Below the pieces are notes generated by a model that saw only the letters and a list, made by a program, of their open reading frames with translations, made no database searches and was not told the DNA's origin. A program made the position numbers and the translations under genes. DNA of 64,000 nucleotides, taken from assembly GCA_963710355.1 (NCBI GenBank), contig CAVPZU010000002.1:1-64000 (forward strand), read 5' to 3'. Source of the stretch: Fen-1359 sp963710355. Its GTDB lineage: Bacteria > Planctomycetota > Phycisphaerae > Sedimentisphaerales > Anaerobacaceae. Below are positions 28,151-37,257 of this stretch, in pieces; positions within the stretch are counted from its first letter, which is position 1; each line of letters starts with the position of its first letter.

Positions 28151-28522
28151 TGCTCGGCGGCACATATCTGGAGGAAATTAGCCCGGCCAATCAAGACATC
28201 TGCCTGCTGTCACTGGTGACAATCTTCAACCATAGATAATCACCCGAAAAAATCGAAGCGGAAAATTACAATACAGGCGGTGAAGGCGAGGGGAGATTTG
28301 GAAGAGGCGCGGGAGATAGCCCAGCGGGGGGAGATGAAACTGCATTTAGCCGATTATCGTTTGGAAAGCGGCAGAGTATATATGGATGAAGGAAGGAAAG
28401 AAAGAAAGAAAGAGAATGTGAAGGGACATTATGAGGAGGCGAAGCGGCTGATAAAGGAGTGCGGGTATTACAGGAGGGATAAAGAATTAAAAGAACTTGC
28501 AGAACGATTTGCGGGAAATTAG
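28151..28522 (+). pseudogene. Gene debris: CBM6 fragment joined to the 3' end of a TPR gene
   Basis: Bases 28243-28288 repeat, with few changes, the CBM6 start of the GH30 gene (25982-26028, coding KIEAENYDTGGEGV). Directly after this the frame from 28280 (GTG) reads 80 residues (GDLEEAREIAQRGEMKLHLA ... LIKECGYYRRDKELKELAE) that look like the C-terminal helices of a TPR-repeat protein of the kind attached to NTPase or CHAT domains. Neither part is a complete gene. The frame converges on, and overlaps, the gene at 28487-28897. Confidence 0.65.
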
Positions 28523-28897
28523 ACCTTTGAAATCATAAACTTCTCTGCCGTCAAAATCGACATCGACATTTTCGATTTTATAGGCGAAGATGAATGCCGC
28601 TGAATGCGTCGGCCCAAAGATTTGCTGCCAATTTGCCAAGCCGTCAACATCATCGGTTGTCACCCAACATTCAAAGCCGGACAGATTGGCAAAGGTTGTG
28701 CCAGCAAATTTGCGACCTTTCACCTCCGCAATTATTATCGATTGGTTGGGCGGATATAAAAGGTAATCGAAACTTTTCAGGTTTGTCCTGCCGAGGGCGG
28801 CACTTTTCTGCTTGTCAACGGCGATATAACGGATGCGATTATCGGAAAGAAAATTTGCGAAGGCTTTTTCATAATGGTTGAGGTGAAAATTTTTCAT
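28487..28897 (-). CDS. Small PD-(D/E)XK nuclease-like protein coupled to hisS
   Basis: This 136-residue protein starts MKNFHLNHYEKAFANFL and contains NLKSFDYLLYPPNQS followed by IIIAEVKGRKF. That is the Asp ... Glu-x-Lys spacing of PD-(D/E)XK nuclease folds: candidate residues are the Asp of SFDY and the Glu and Lys of EVK. No experimental function is known to me. Its ATG overlaps the hisS stop codon by four bases, so it is probably translated with hisS. Confidence 0.55.
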   Translation of the reverse strand: MKNFHLNHYEKAFANFLSDNRIRYIAVDKQKSAALGRTNLKSFDYLLYPPNQSIIIAEVKGRKFAGTTFANLSGFECWVTTDDVDGLANWQQIFGPTHSAAFIFAYKIENVDVDFDGREVYDFKGLISRKSFCKFF

Positions 28898-30192
28898 TTC
28901 GACTTGCCAAGCTCATCGAAGAACTTATCCATCGGGACGGTTTTCTGCTCACCTGTGGCCATATCCTTGATTACAATCTCATTATTCCTGAACTCCTCGC
29001 CAATGATTATGCAATTCTTGGCATTTCGAGCTGCTGCCTCTTTTAACTGCTTCGAAAGACTGTCAGACGGCTTATAGCCGAACTCAGTAGAGAAACCCTT
29101 TCTCCGTAGTTTAGACCTGAGTTTATACAATATACGTCCAAAGACATTATCTGCAAGAACAACAAAGTAATCGAGGTGTCTTTCTTGGATTTCCTTTGGT
29201 ACCAATCCCTTCTCGCAAAGCAAAATCTCCAGTACACAATCGCCCATTCCCATTCCTGTAGCGGGCATCAGCGGACTACCGAAATCTCTCAATAAATTGT
29301 CGAACCTTCCACCGCCACATATAGCGCGAAGTTCACTTCCAACAGCATGAACCTCAAACACAATTCCCGTGTAATATGCTAACCCACGAACAATGCTCGG
29401 GTCAAAAACACAGAAATCACTTATTTCCATAAAATCCAGCTCATTGAATACACTTTGAATCTCCTCATAAGCGGTAAATTCCTCCGAATCGAGCTTTATA
29501 CGCTCTTTTACCTCTGGAACAGAAGCTGTGCTCATAAAGTCCAATATCTTATCAGCAATTGCTTTATCTGATACCTGCTCCAAGAGCATCTGTTCGAATG
29601 TTTCTGCGGGCAACTTGGGTTTTTTATCAAGCACAGAATATATAGATTCTAACCTATCCTTGGGTATACCTAATCTTTCCAGAAAAAGAGCTAATAACTT
29701 CCTGCTGGATATCTTTACTTTTATATCTTTATTTGTAAGGCCAACCTCTTGCAAATAATCTAATGTTGTAAAAATAATTTCTGCATCAGCATCAGTGCTA
29801 TACTCGCCAATGATGTCGATGTTCCACTGGAAGAATTCACGAAGGCGGCCTTTCTGGGGGCGCTCGGCACGGCACAATCTCGGTACGGAGAACCACTTAA
29901 TCGGTTTTGGCAGGCTGTTTACCCTCTGGTTCACCATTCGGGCCAGGGTAGGCGTAATCTCAGGCCTTAATGCGAGGTCTCTGCCGCCGCGGTCTTTGAG
30001 AGAGAATAGCTGCTCGACGATTTCATCGCCGCTTTTTTGGGTGTACATCTGGAGGTGTTCGAGGATGGGGCCGTCATATTCCTCGAAGCCATTGCGAATT
30101 GAAACCTTCTTCCAGCCGTCAATGATGTAATTTCGGACGGCCATATCGGCTGGGTAAAAATCACGTGTTCCTTTTACCGGCGGTATCTTCAT
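28894..30192 (-). CDS. hisS: Histidyl-tRNA synthetase
   Basis: Class II synthetase that charges tRNA-His. Family features include the opening PPVKGTRDFYP, motif 2 (FSVPRLCRAERPQKGRLREFFQWN, given here in part), the histidine-binding motif around LAYYTGIVFEVH and motif 3 (ICGGGRFDNLL, GMGMGDCVLE). The C-terminal anticodon-binding domain begins near LDYFVVLADN. At 432 residues it is full length. The spacer upstream (30193-30440) contains the simple repeat AGTTTTGAGTTTTTAGTTTT, also seen near 5.0 kb. Confidence 0.97.
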   Translation of the reverse strand: MKIPPVKGTRDFYPADMAVRNYIIDGWKKVSIRNGFEEYDGPILEHLQMYTQKSGDEIVEQLFSLKDRGGRDLALRPEITPTLARMVNQRVNSLPKPIKWFSVPRLCRAERPQKGRLREFFQWNIDIIGEYSTDADAEIIFTTLDYLQEVGLTNKDIKVKISSRKLLALFLERLGIPKDRLESIYSVLDKKPKLPAETFEQMLLEQVSDKAIADKILDFMSTASVPEVKERIKLDSEEFTAYEEIQSVFNELDFMEISDFCVFDPSIVRGLAYYTGIVFEVHAVGSELRAICGGGRFDNLLRDFGSPLMPATGMGMGDCVLEILLCEKGLVPKEIQERHLDYFVVLADNVFGRILYKLRSKLRRKGFSTEFGYKPSDSLSKQLKEAAARNAKNCIIIGEEFRNNEIVIKDMATGEQKTVPMDKFFDELGKSK

Positions 30193-30440
30193 AAGTTATT
30201 AGTTTTGAGTTATTAGTTTTGAGTTTTTAGTTTTCAAACGGCCTTTTAAACAATCTGCCACAGCAAACAACGGAACAATATAAGTGATTACTGTTCAAAC
30301 GTCAAGAAATGCAAAGCAAACTCCGATATGCTTTTTTATCCCACAAAATACCGAAATTACGAACACCACATGCTTTGGTATTCACAACAGGATAAAAAGT
30401 TCTATTAGATTTGTTGAGGAAAAGTGTAGAAGGGCAAAAA

Positions 30441-31064
30441 CTATTGTCTTTTTTTTCTGGTGACCATAAGGCAACTACCCAGACCAAGCAACAAAATCGT
30501 TGCCGGCTCAGGAATATTACCACAGGATGGATATGGATAAGCGCCGCATAAACCACCGAGGACTTTTGGCCCACAATTTGCCTGCGCAATAAGAACATCA
30601 TCGAAAGTGCCGTATTCAGGAGCAATATTTGAGTAAAAGGAAAACGTTCCAAAACCGATTCTTCCGGCCTTCGGTCTGCGAGGATTTACATATTTAATAT
30701 AAGGGTCGTCTTCACCAAACAAGCAGAGGCCATTGCTCTTCAAATATGCCGTCCAGGTAGCAGCCAGCGAGTCGTAGCGGTGTCTTATGCTGGTGGACGT
30801 AGCGGCGGGTGTCGGAAAAACAATTTCGTAGTTGGGGTTTTGGCTAATATCTTCCAGCAGCAAATCCAGCTGGGATAAATTGGCACCCATCTTCCAAGTA
30901 ATAAAAATATCGTAACGATAGAGGCCTGCAAAATCACCGTCTTTAATTAAGGCAGCGGTGCTTTCACCAGTAACAAAAGGAAACAAAACTGCCGACGAAG
31001 GTGATACATAAACAAGGGTGAACAGAACAATAAAAACCGATAAAAGGTAGGTTCTTTTCATCAT
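30441..31064 (-). CDS. Secreted PEP-CTERM protein
   Basis: A 207-residue exported protein with signal peptide (residues 1 to about 25, ending near PSSAVL) and a C-terminal PEP-CTERM tag, NIPEPATILLLGLGSCLM followed by TRKKRQ. The middle has no recognised domain. It is unrelated in its mature part to the PEP-CTERM protein at 6147. It should be processed by an exosortase encoded elsewhere. It stands alone between hisS and rsmE. Confidence 0.85.
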   Translation of the reverse strand: MMKRTYLLSVFIVLFTLVYVSPSSAVLFPFVTGESTAALIKDGDFAGLYRYDIFITWKMGANLSQLDLLLEDISQNPNYEIVFPTPAATSTSIRHRYDSLAATWTAYLKSNGLCLFGEDDPYIKYVNPRRPKAGRIGFGTFSFYSNIAPEYGTFDDVLIAQANCGPKVLGGLCGAYPYPSCGNIPEPATILLLGLGSCLMVTRKKRQ

Positions 31065-31346
31065 ACTCTCTCTCTTCTAAATTCCGTAGTAATTTTACGG
31101 ATTACATTCTGCTGACTAAAAAACTTGCTAAGTTCGCCCCCATTTAGCAAAATTCATTATACGTTATTTTGCATTAACAAATCAAGATTTTTGACTCTTT
31201 TATGCCCACAATTCAAGGGATTTACGAACGGTCTTATAAATTGTTTTTTTTGTTTGGCTTGAGAACGGTTATATAGGTCGTTTTGCAAAAGAAATAAAGG
31301 TGAACTGAAGAAGTTGGATTTTTTTTGGCAGTTCGATCCGCCAAAG

Positions 31347-31363
31347 GCCCGCCTCCGGCGGGC
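31347..31363. repeat. GCCCGCC/GGCGGGC palindrome abutting the rsmE stop
   Basis: GCCCGCC-TCC-GGCGGGC ends at the base next to the rsmE stop codon. It belongs to the TCCGCC-N3-GGCGGA-like family found at 14500, 34725, 44949, 53036, 53236 and 53292. Confidence 0.6.
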
Positions 31364-32095
31364 TCACTGCAAGCTGTCTCGCATTGCAGCAAGTATGGAT
31401 GCAAAGGCCAAGGCTGCTGTTTCGACCCTGAGGATTGTATCAGTAAGATGAACTAGGCTTGCGCCGGTTTTAATCAAAAGCGACTTTTCGCTGTCTGTTA
31501 ATCCTCCTTCCGGGCCGACAAAGGCAATGAGGTCTTTACCGCTGAAGGGGAATTGAATAACAGGCAGGGTTTGCGGTTCCGGCTGACCGAAAAGTATGTC
31601 TGCCGACGGGTAGTCTATCCTTAATGTATTTAATATATCGGTTAAAGAGGCGGGACTGTCGATAACCGGCAGGAAGTATCGGCCGGATTGTTTCGCTGCT
31701 GAAATTGCCAGCCTTTTCCATCGCTGCAGGATTTGCGAGCCGGCGGCGGATTTGACCGTTCGTTCAAATAATACGGGGCATAGCCGGTCGATGCCCAGTT
31801 CGGTGCATTTTTCAACAAGCCAATCGAATCGCTCGCCCTTTGCAATACTGACGGCAAGAATTATTCGACCCGTGGTTCTTTGGGGAATAACCCGCAGACT
31901 TTTCACGTCGAGAATAATCATCTTATCTGTGATGGTTTTTATCACAGCCATACCGGCTGCCCCCCTGCCATCAAACAGTTCGACCTGCTGACCCTTTTGA
32001 AGTCTAAAGACAGAGGCTAAATGGTGGGCCTCTGCGCCTGCAAGCTCAGCTACGGGTTCAGTAATTTTTTCACAATAAAAACGATGAACATTCAT
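31364..32095 (-). CDS. rsmE: 16S rRNA (uracil1498-N3)-methyltransferase RsmE
   Basis: SPOUT-class enzyme that methylates U1498 of 16S rRNA. It begins MNVHRFYCEKITEP with the N-terminal PUA-like domain (AEAHHLASVFRLQKGQ) and ends with the knotted SAM site (IAFVGPEGGLTDSEKSLL, TILRVETAALAF). An upstream in-frame ATG at 32113 exists; I prefer 32095 because AGGGTGG is just upstream of it and the family starts there. Length is about 243 residues. Confidence 0.92.
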   Translation of the reverse strand: MNVHRFYCEKITEPVAELAGAEAHHLASVFRLQKGQQVELFDGRGAAGMAVIKTITDKMIILDVKSLRVIPQRTTGRIILAVSIAKGERFDWLVEKCTELGIDRLCPVLFERTVKSAAGSQILQRWKRLAISAAKQSGRYFLPVIDSPASLTDILNTLRIDYPSADILFGQPEPQTLPVIQFPFSGKDLIAFVGPEGGLTDSEKSLLIKTGASLVHLTDTILRVETAALAFASILAAMRDSLQ

Positions 32096-32239
32096 AAGCC
32101 ACCCTGCTGCCATAATAAAAAAGCCTTATTGAAAAAAGCAATAATAATAATAAGGTATGCCGGCAGGCAAACCAAAGGAATAATCAGCCGTTTTGATGCT
32201 GAAGTAATCCTACAAACAGCCTAATATGCGATAATTTTA

Positions 32240-32266
32240 TTGACTGAAAGGCTTTCGGTCTATAAA
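32240..32266 (+). promoter_or_regulatory. Possible promoter of the hom operon
   Basis: TTGACT (32240-32245) and TATAAA (32261-32266) with a short 15-base spacer, 40 bases before the hom start codon. The spacing is suboptimal. Confidence 0.35.
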
Positions 32267-32305
32267 CTTACCGCCTGCAAAATAATTTTAATCAGGCTGT
32301 GAAAA

Positions 32306-33625
32306 ATGGAAAAAAAGGTAAAAATTGGCATTGTCGGCTTCGGGACGGTCGGCATAGGCGTTGTTAAACTGATACAGGAACAGGCTGATGCAATTGCAGC
32401 CAGAACAGGTCTTCGGCTGGAAATCGCCTGCGTGGTTGATATCGATACAAAAACAAAAAGGCCTGTCAAACTCGCAAAGGGAGTTCTTATCAACAATATC
32501 GACAAACTCCTTAAAGATGATTTCATAAAGATAGCCGTCGAATTAGTCGGCGGGACGACCGCCGCAAAAGATATCCAGCTAAAGATGCTAAAGGCAGGCA
32601 AGGATGTGGTGACTGCAAACAAGGCCCTGCTGGCTGAACACGGCAGCGAGCTTTACAGAACAGCCCACAAGAACGGCCGATGCATCGCTTTTGAGGCCAG
32701 TTGTGCCGGCGGAATACCGATTATTTCCGGGCTTCGCACAGGATTGATTGCAAATGACATCACAGCCATTTACGGAATCGTCAACGGCACCTGCAATTAT
32801 ATCCTGTCCAATATGTCCGGCAAGGGCAGGGGCTTTGCCGAAACGCTGGCCGATGCCCAGAAAAGAGGTTATGCCGAGGCAGACCCGACGCTCGATATCA
32901 ACGGCACAGACAGCGCTCACAAACTGGCGATTCTTTCATCGCTGGCATTAGGCCGCGAGATTTTGCTCGATGATATTTATGTCGAAGGCATCGAGAATAT
33001 CTGCCAGGATGATATTCAATACGGTGCGGAGATGGGCTATACGCTGAAACTTTTGGCAATATGCCAAAAAGACAACGACAACAGGGTATCGCTTCGAGTT
33101 CATCCTGCGTTTATCGGCAAAGAAAACAGTCTTGCCCGTGTCGGCGGTCCGTTCAACGCCATAAGCATTTTCGGAAGCGCAGTCGGGCAGGTGACATATT
33201 ACGGCCGCGGCGCCGGAATGATGCCGACGGCAAGTGCAGTTGTTGCCGACATAATCGATGTCGCAATCGGCAATTCCGCCAACACTTTTAATTACATAAA
33301 ACTGATACCTAAAGGCCTGACCAATATCAGGATAAACAAAATCGACAATCTCGTAAGCAGGTTTTATATCCGCATAATGTGCAAGGACAGGCCGGGCGCA
33401 ATCGCGCGGTGGAGCAAGGTGCTGGCTCATCACAATATCAGTATTTCCGGCGCCCTGCAGCATGAAGGGACTGGGCCCAAAAATACCGTGCCTGTTGTCA
33501 TTGCCACACATCCGGCGCCGGAAAAAAATGTCAATGCCGCTCTGAAGGAAATGGCATCTCTCGACGTCATCGGCGGCAAACCCGTATGTATAAGAATTGT
33601 AGATATTCCGGAGGACAAAGATTAG
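32306..33625 (+). CDS. hom: Homoserine dehydrogenase
   Basis: NAD(P)-dependent reduction of aspartate semialdehyde to homoserine, the branch point to threonine and methionine. The Rossmann motif GIVGFGTVGIGVV is at the N-terminus. Catalytic-domain blocks are VVTANKALLAEHG, FEASCAGGIPII and GIVNGTCNYILSNM, and a C-terminal ACT domain (from about RIMCKDRPGAIARW) suggests feedback control by an amino acid. Length 439 is typical. Its stop overlaps the GTG start of the next gene (TAGTG). Confidence 0.96.
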   Translation: MEKKVKIGIVGFGTVGIGVVKLIQEQADAIAARTGLRLEIACVVDIDTKTKRPVKLAKGVLINNIDKLLKDDFIKIAVELVGGTTAAKDIQLKMLKAGKDVVTANKALLAEHGSELYRTAHKNGRCIAFEASCAGGIPIISGLRTGLIANDITAIYGIVNGTCNYILSNMSGKGRGFAETLADAQKRGYAEADPTLDINGTDSAHKLAILSSLALGREILLDDIYVEGIENICQDDIQYGAEMGYTLKLLAICQKDNDNRVSLRVHPAFIGKENSLARVGGPFNAISIFGSAVGQVTYYGRGAGMMPTASAVVADIIDVAIGNSANTFNYIKLIPKGLTNIRINKIDNLVSRFYIRIMCKDRPGAIARWSKVLAHHNISISGALQHEGTGPKNTVPVVIATHPAPEKNVNAALKEMASLDVIGGKPVCIRIVDIPEDKD

Positions 33626-34825
33626 TGTCTAAATATGTGGTAATAATTCCGGATGGCGCCGCTGATAAAAGTCTGGCAGAACTTGGCAACAAGACAGCGA
33701 TTGAGGCAGCATATACCCCGAATATGGATAAAATCAGCATAAACGGCCGACAGGGACTTGTGCAAACGGTTCCGGAAAAAATGGAGCCGGGCAGCGATGT
33801 TGCGATTATGTCCCTTTTCGGCTACGACCCGCAAAAACATTATTGCGGACGGGCGCCTATCGAAGCAGTTGCTCAGGATATCGAACTGTCGGATAGCGAC
33901 TGGGTTTTCAGGTGTAACTTCATAACCGTCGCCGACGGAAAAATGGCCGACCACAGCGCCGGCCACATTTCAAACAAAGAAGGCCACACGCTCGTCGAGG
34001 AACTTAATAAGAATTTCGGTAATGAACAAATCCATTTTTATCCGGGCGTCAGTTACAGGAATCTGATGATTGTAAAGGGTATTGATTTTGACGTTCGGAC
34101 ATTTCCGCCTCACGATTATATCGGCACATCCGTTGATAAAATTTTACCGAGGGGGAAAAATGCCCAATTCCTGATAGACCTTATGGCAAAGGCTCGGCAG
34201 CTTTTTGCGGAGCACGAAATAAACCAGGTCAGAAAAGACCTCGGGGAAAATCCGGCCAATTCGATTTGGCTTTGGGGTCAGGGACAAAAATCAAACCTCG
34301 AAAGCTTCCGGAAACGATTTGGCCTCAAAGGGGCAACGATAACGGCGGTTGACCTTGTGAGGGGTTTATCTAAAATGATAGGTTTTGACCTGATAGAGGT
34401 GCCGGGCGCTACCGGTTATATAGATACCAATTATCAGGGCAAGGCATCGGCGGCAATCGAAAGCGCTTCAAAAGTATGATATTGTTATAGTGCATATAGA
34501 AGCGCCGGATGAGACCTCGCACCAAGGTAATGCCGAATTAAAAAAGAAATCCATCGAGCTGATAGATAAATATGTAGTCGGCCCCGTGTATAAGGCACTG
34601 CAGACTTTTGACAGCTGGCGGATATTGGTTGCCCCTGACCATTATACGCCGATAAGCACCTGCGCTCATTCATCGGAGCCGGTGCCTTTTGAAATGGCGG
34701 GGACAGGCGTCGAATCCGCCGAAGGCGGACTGCATCTGCCGTTCGGCGAAGCCAATGCCGCAAAATCAGCTTTGCTAATAAATAAAGGTTCAGACCTGAT
34801 GAAATATTTCTTAACAATTAAATAA
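33625..34825 (+). CDS. ApgM-type phosphoglycerate-mutase-like protein, probable homoserine kinase; frameshifted
   Basis: Alkaline-phosphatase superfamily protein (COG3635 type): SKYVVIIPDGAADKSL at the start, TPNMDKI, GSDVAIMSLFGYDP, and after the break VHIEAPDETSHQGN and APDHYTPIS. The frame breaks at the AAA run 34460-34462; removing one A gives a continuous reading ALQKYDIVIVHIEAPDE and a protein of about 400 residues, the normal size. The GTG start overlaps the hom stop, with GGAGG ten bases upstream. Between hom and lysC, the likely role is ThrB-type homoserine phosphorylation, as proposed for the same family in Bacteroides-type threonine operons; mutase activity is the alternative. Near the C-terminus the sequence coding ESAEGGL is a TCCGCC-GAA-GGCGGA palindrome. 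Confidence 0.8.
34725..34739. repeat. TCCGCC palindrome inside the ApgM-like gene
   Basis: TCCGCC-GAA-GGCGGA in frame near the 3' end, at a place where homologues usually lack these residues. Confidence 0.55.
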
Positions 34826-34867
34826 CAGCGACAGAACTGGTATTTTTACATTAATGGAAAAAAGGAT

Positions 34868-36118
34868 ATGGCAATCATAGTTCAGAAATTCGGCGGGACA
34901 TCAGTAGCTAATGCGGGAAAAATCAAGCGAGCCGCACAGAGGGTAATCAAGCACATCAAAGAAGGCTATTCGGTTGTGGTGGTCGCATCTGCCCGAGGCC
35001 AGCAGACTGATGAGCTGATAGCCGACGCCCTCGATCTAAACCCGGACCCGCCGGACAGGGAATTAGACCAGTTGTTAAGCACAGGCGAGATACAGTCGGT
35101 ATCGCTTTTTGCAATGGCCCTGCACGCTGCGGGGTACGACGCTATCAGTTTTACCGGCGGTCAAATCAGGATGATGACCGACGGCGTACACACCAAGGCG
35201 AGAATCAAAAGCATCGATGCAGGCCGAATACAGAAAGAATTGAACAAGGGAAGGATTGTTCTGGTTGCGGGCTTTCAGGGCATCGATAATTACGGCAATA
35301 TAACGACGCTCGGCAGGGGCGGCTCCGATACAAGCGCTGTTGCACTGGCGGCGGCTCTGAAGGCGTCGGAATGCGAGATATTCACCGATGTGGACGGCGT
35401 CTATACAACCGACCCGCGAATATTCAAAGATGCGGTAAAAATGAATAAAATCAGCTACGATGAGATGCTGGAGATGGCAAGTATGGGTGCGGGCGTTATG
35501 CACTCGCGCTCAATCGAGCTTGGCAAAAAATGTAACGTAAGAATACAGGTCAGAAACAGTGGAAATGAAAATGAAGGGACAATAATTACCTCAGAAGAGG
35601 AGGCACAAATGGAAGAAGTGGTTGTTTCCGGCGCAACGATACAAAAGGATATGGCCAAAATCGGATTGAACAATATTAACCACAGGCCCGGCAATGCAGC
35701 AAGGATTTTTTCCAAACTGGCCGATGCTCATGTCTTAATCAATGACATCATTCAGACAGAAGTAAGCCCTCAAAAGGCAACCCTTTCGTTCACTATCGGC
35801 GCATCGGATTTAAAGGCCGCTAAAAAAGCTGTCGAAAGTATTAAAAACGAGGTTGGCTGCGAGAACATCTTCATTCGCGATGATATAGCCGAGATTTCCG
35901 TAATCGGCGTAGGTATGCGAAGCCATTACGGCATTGCCGACAAGATGTTCACGGCTCTTGCGAAAGCAAAAGTGAATATCGACTCAATCACCACAAGTGA
36001 AATTCGCATAAGCTGTGTTGTGGATAAGAAAGATGCAGAAAAGGCTCTAATTGCTGTCTGCAGGGTCTTTGAACTCGATAAACCTGTCGAAAAAAGAAAA
36101 AAGTACCCCAAAAAATAA
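34868..36118 (+). CDS. lysC: Aspartate kinase
   Basis: Phosphorylates aspartate, the first step to lysine, threonine and methionine. The opening IIVQKFGGTSVANAGKI contains the kinase KFGGTS motif; TLGRGGSDTSAVALAAAL and CEIFTDVDGVYTTDPRI are the substrate and ATP blocks. Two ACT domains in the C-terminal part (from about VVSGATIQKDMAKIGL and ISVIGVGMRSHYG) imply allosteric feedback. At 416 residues it is complete. It follows hom and the ApgM-like gene, giving a threonine-branch operon. Confidence 0.96.
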   Translation: MAIIVQKFGGTSVANAGKIKRAAQRVIKHIKEGYSVVVVASARGQQTDELIADALDLNPDPPDRELDQLLSTGEIQSVSLFAMALHAAGYDAISFTGGQIRMMTDGVHTKARIKSIDAGRIQKELNKGRIVLVAGFQGIDNYGNITTLGRGGSDTSAVALAAALKASECEIFTDVDGVYTTDPRIFKDAVKMNKISYDEMLEMASMGAGVMHSRSIELGKKCNVRIQVRNSGNENEGTIITSEEEAQMEEVVVSGATIQKDMAKIGLNNINHRPGNAARIFSKLADAHVLINDIIQTEVSPQKATLSFTIGASDLKAAKKAVESIKNEVGCENIFIRDDIAEISVIGVGMRSHYGIADKMFTALAKAKVNIDSITTSEIRISCVVDKKDAEKALIAVCRVFELDKPVEKRKKYPKK

Positions 36119-36165
36119 AACGCTGAAATACACAGTTTTGCCCACATAAAGGAATCAAAGGAACT

Positions 36166-36844
36166 GTGTCCAAAAGACGGTTTGCCAATAGATATGCAAT
36201 CAGCAGGCTACAGCAAAATCTAATTGTCCTTTTGTGCCTGCTGATTGCATTTATTTTTGTCTGGCTGGACCGCACGCAGATAAGCCGGCGGCCATCTCCG
36301 CAGACAAAAACAGAAGCCGAAGTAAAGTCCGACGACATTGAAAGGTATCACGGCAAAACCTTTACAGTTATTTATGTAGTAGATGGCGACACACTCGATA
36401 TAAACATTCCTGATGGCCAGTACGACCACACGAGAATCAGACTTTGGGGAGTAGATACGCCTGAAACAAAGGTCCCCAATCAGCATGTCGGCTACTTCGG
36501 GCCAGAGGCGTCGGAATTTACCACTAAGGCATCGCTCGGAAAAAAGGTTGAAATTTATCTCGATGAGAAACAGACACGGGACAAATACGGTCGATTACTC
36601 GCTTATGTCCAGCTCGAGGACGGCCTCTTTTTAAATGAGACACTGCTTTCCGAAGGATTTCGCATATGCAGATTGGAGATTCAAACATAATTTCTACAAT
36701 AAATATAAGCAGCTGGAGTCATCTGCCAAAAGAAACAAAAAAGGCCTATGGAAAGATATAACCACCGACAAGATGCCGCAGTGGCGTCAAAGGATAGAAT
36801 CAGAGACCCTTAAAAAAAGAAAAAGTATTGCTCAAGAGAATTGA
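36166..36844 (+). CDS. Membrane-anchored thermonuclease (SNase-like), frameshifted
   Basis: Staphylococcal-nuclease-like enzyme. An N-terminal hydrophobic anchor (LIVLLCLLIAFIFVWL) is followed by the SNase fold: VVDGDTLDI, IRLWGVDTPE (catalytic Arg and Asp region), LGKKVEIYLDEKQTRDKYGRLLAYV (in part). The frame breaks at the TTT run 36658-36660; removing one T gives SEGFAYADWRFKHNFYNKY and continues through KRNKKGLWKD to 36844, giving a complete domain of about 225 residues. The start is GTG with AAAGGAA upstream. It is 47 bases after lysC. Confidence 0.82.
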
Positions 36845-36856
36845 TTTTTCTTTAAT

Positions 36857-37138
36857 TTACAGACAGACGTTAAAGTTTATATTCTTTGATTTTTCGGTAA
36901 AGTGTGCGTTCGCCGAGGCAAGACTGTTTTCATCGAGCCGCTCCGGTCTTGCCGAAGTCTGCAAACAGCGCTCTCGAAGACCCTCAAGGTCTTCGACAAT
37001 AAGTTTCAAATTGATTTTGATTGTCGAAAGAGGATTCTTTATCTCGTGTGCAAGCCAGCCTACTAACCGGGCATTTTCCTGCTGAATTTGCACAGGATTC
37101 TCTTTTTGAGTATGTTTTTTGGATTCCATTTTTCTCAC
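36857..37138 (-). pseudogene. Scar of a two-component gene pair: histidine-kinase start fused to regulator end
   Basis: The 93-residue frame carries a His-kinase dimerisation segment, GWLAHEIKNPLSTIKINLKL, with the phospho-accepting His, but no ATPase domain. In a different frame of the same strand the 3' part (36917-36870) reads LGERTLYRKIKEYKL and a stop, the typical end of an NtrC-type sigma-54 activator with its Fis-like helix-turn-helix. The simplest reading is a deletion that joined the start of a kinase gene to the end of its neighbouring regulator gene. Confidence 0.65.
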
Positions 37139-37257
37139 GGAGATCCACAGAAAGGCTGCCTGCCGCTCTAAAATATTAACAACTACACTCCGAAAAAAAT
37201 ACCTTTGTTCCTAAGCTGCTTAAAAGGGTTGTTTTGAACCTGATTATTACCCAAAAA

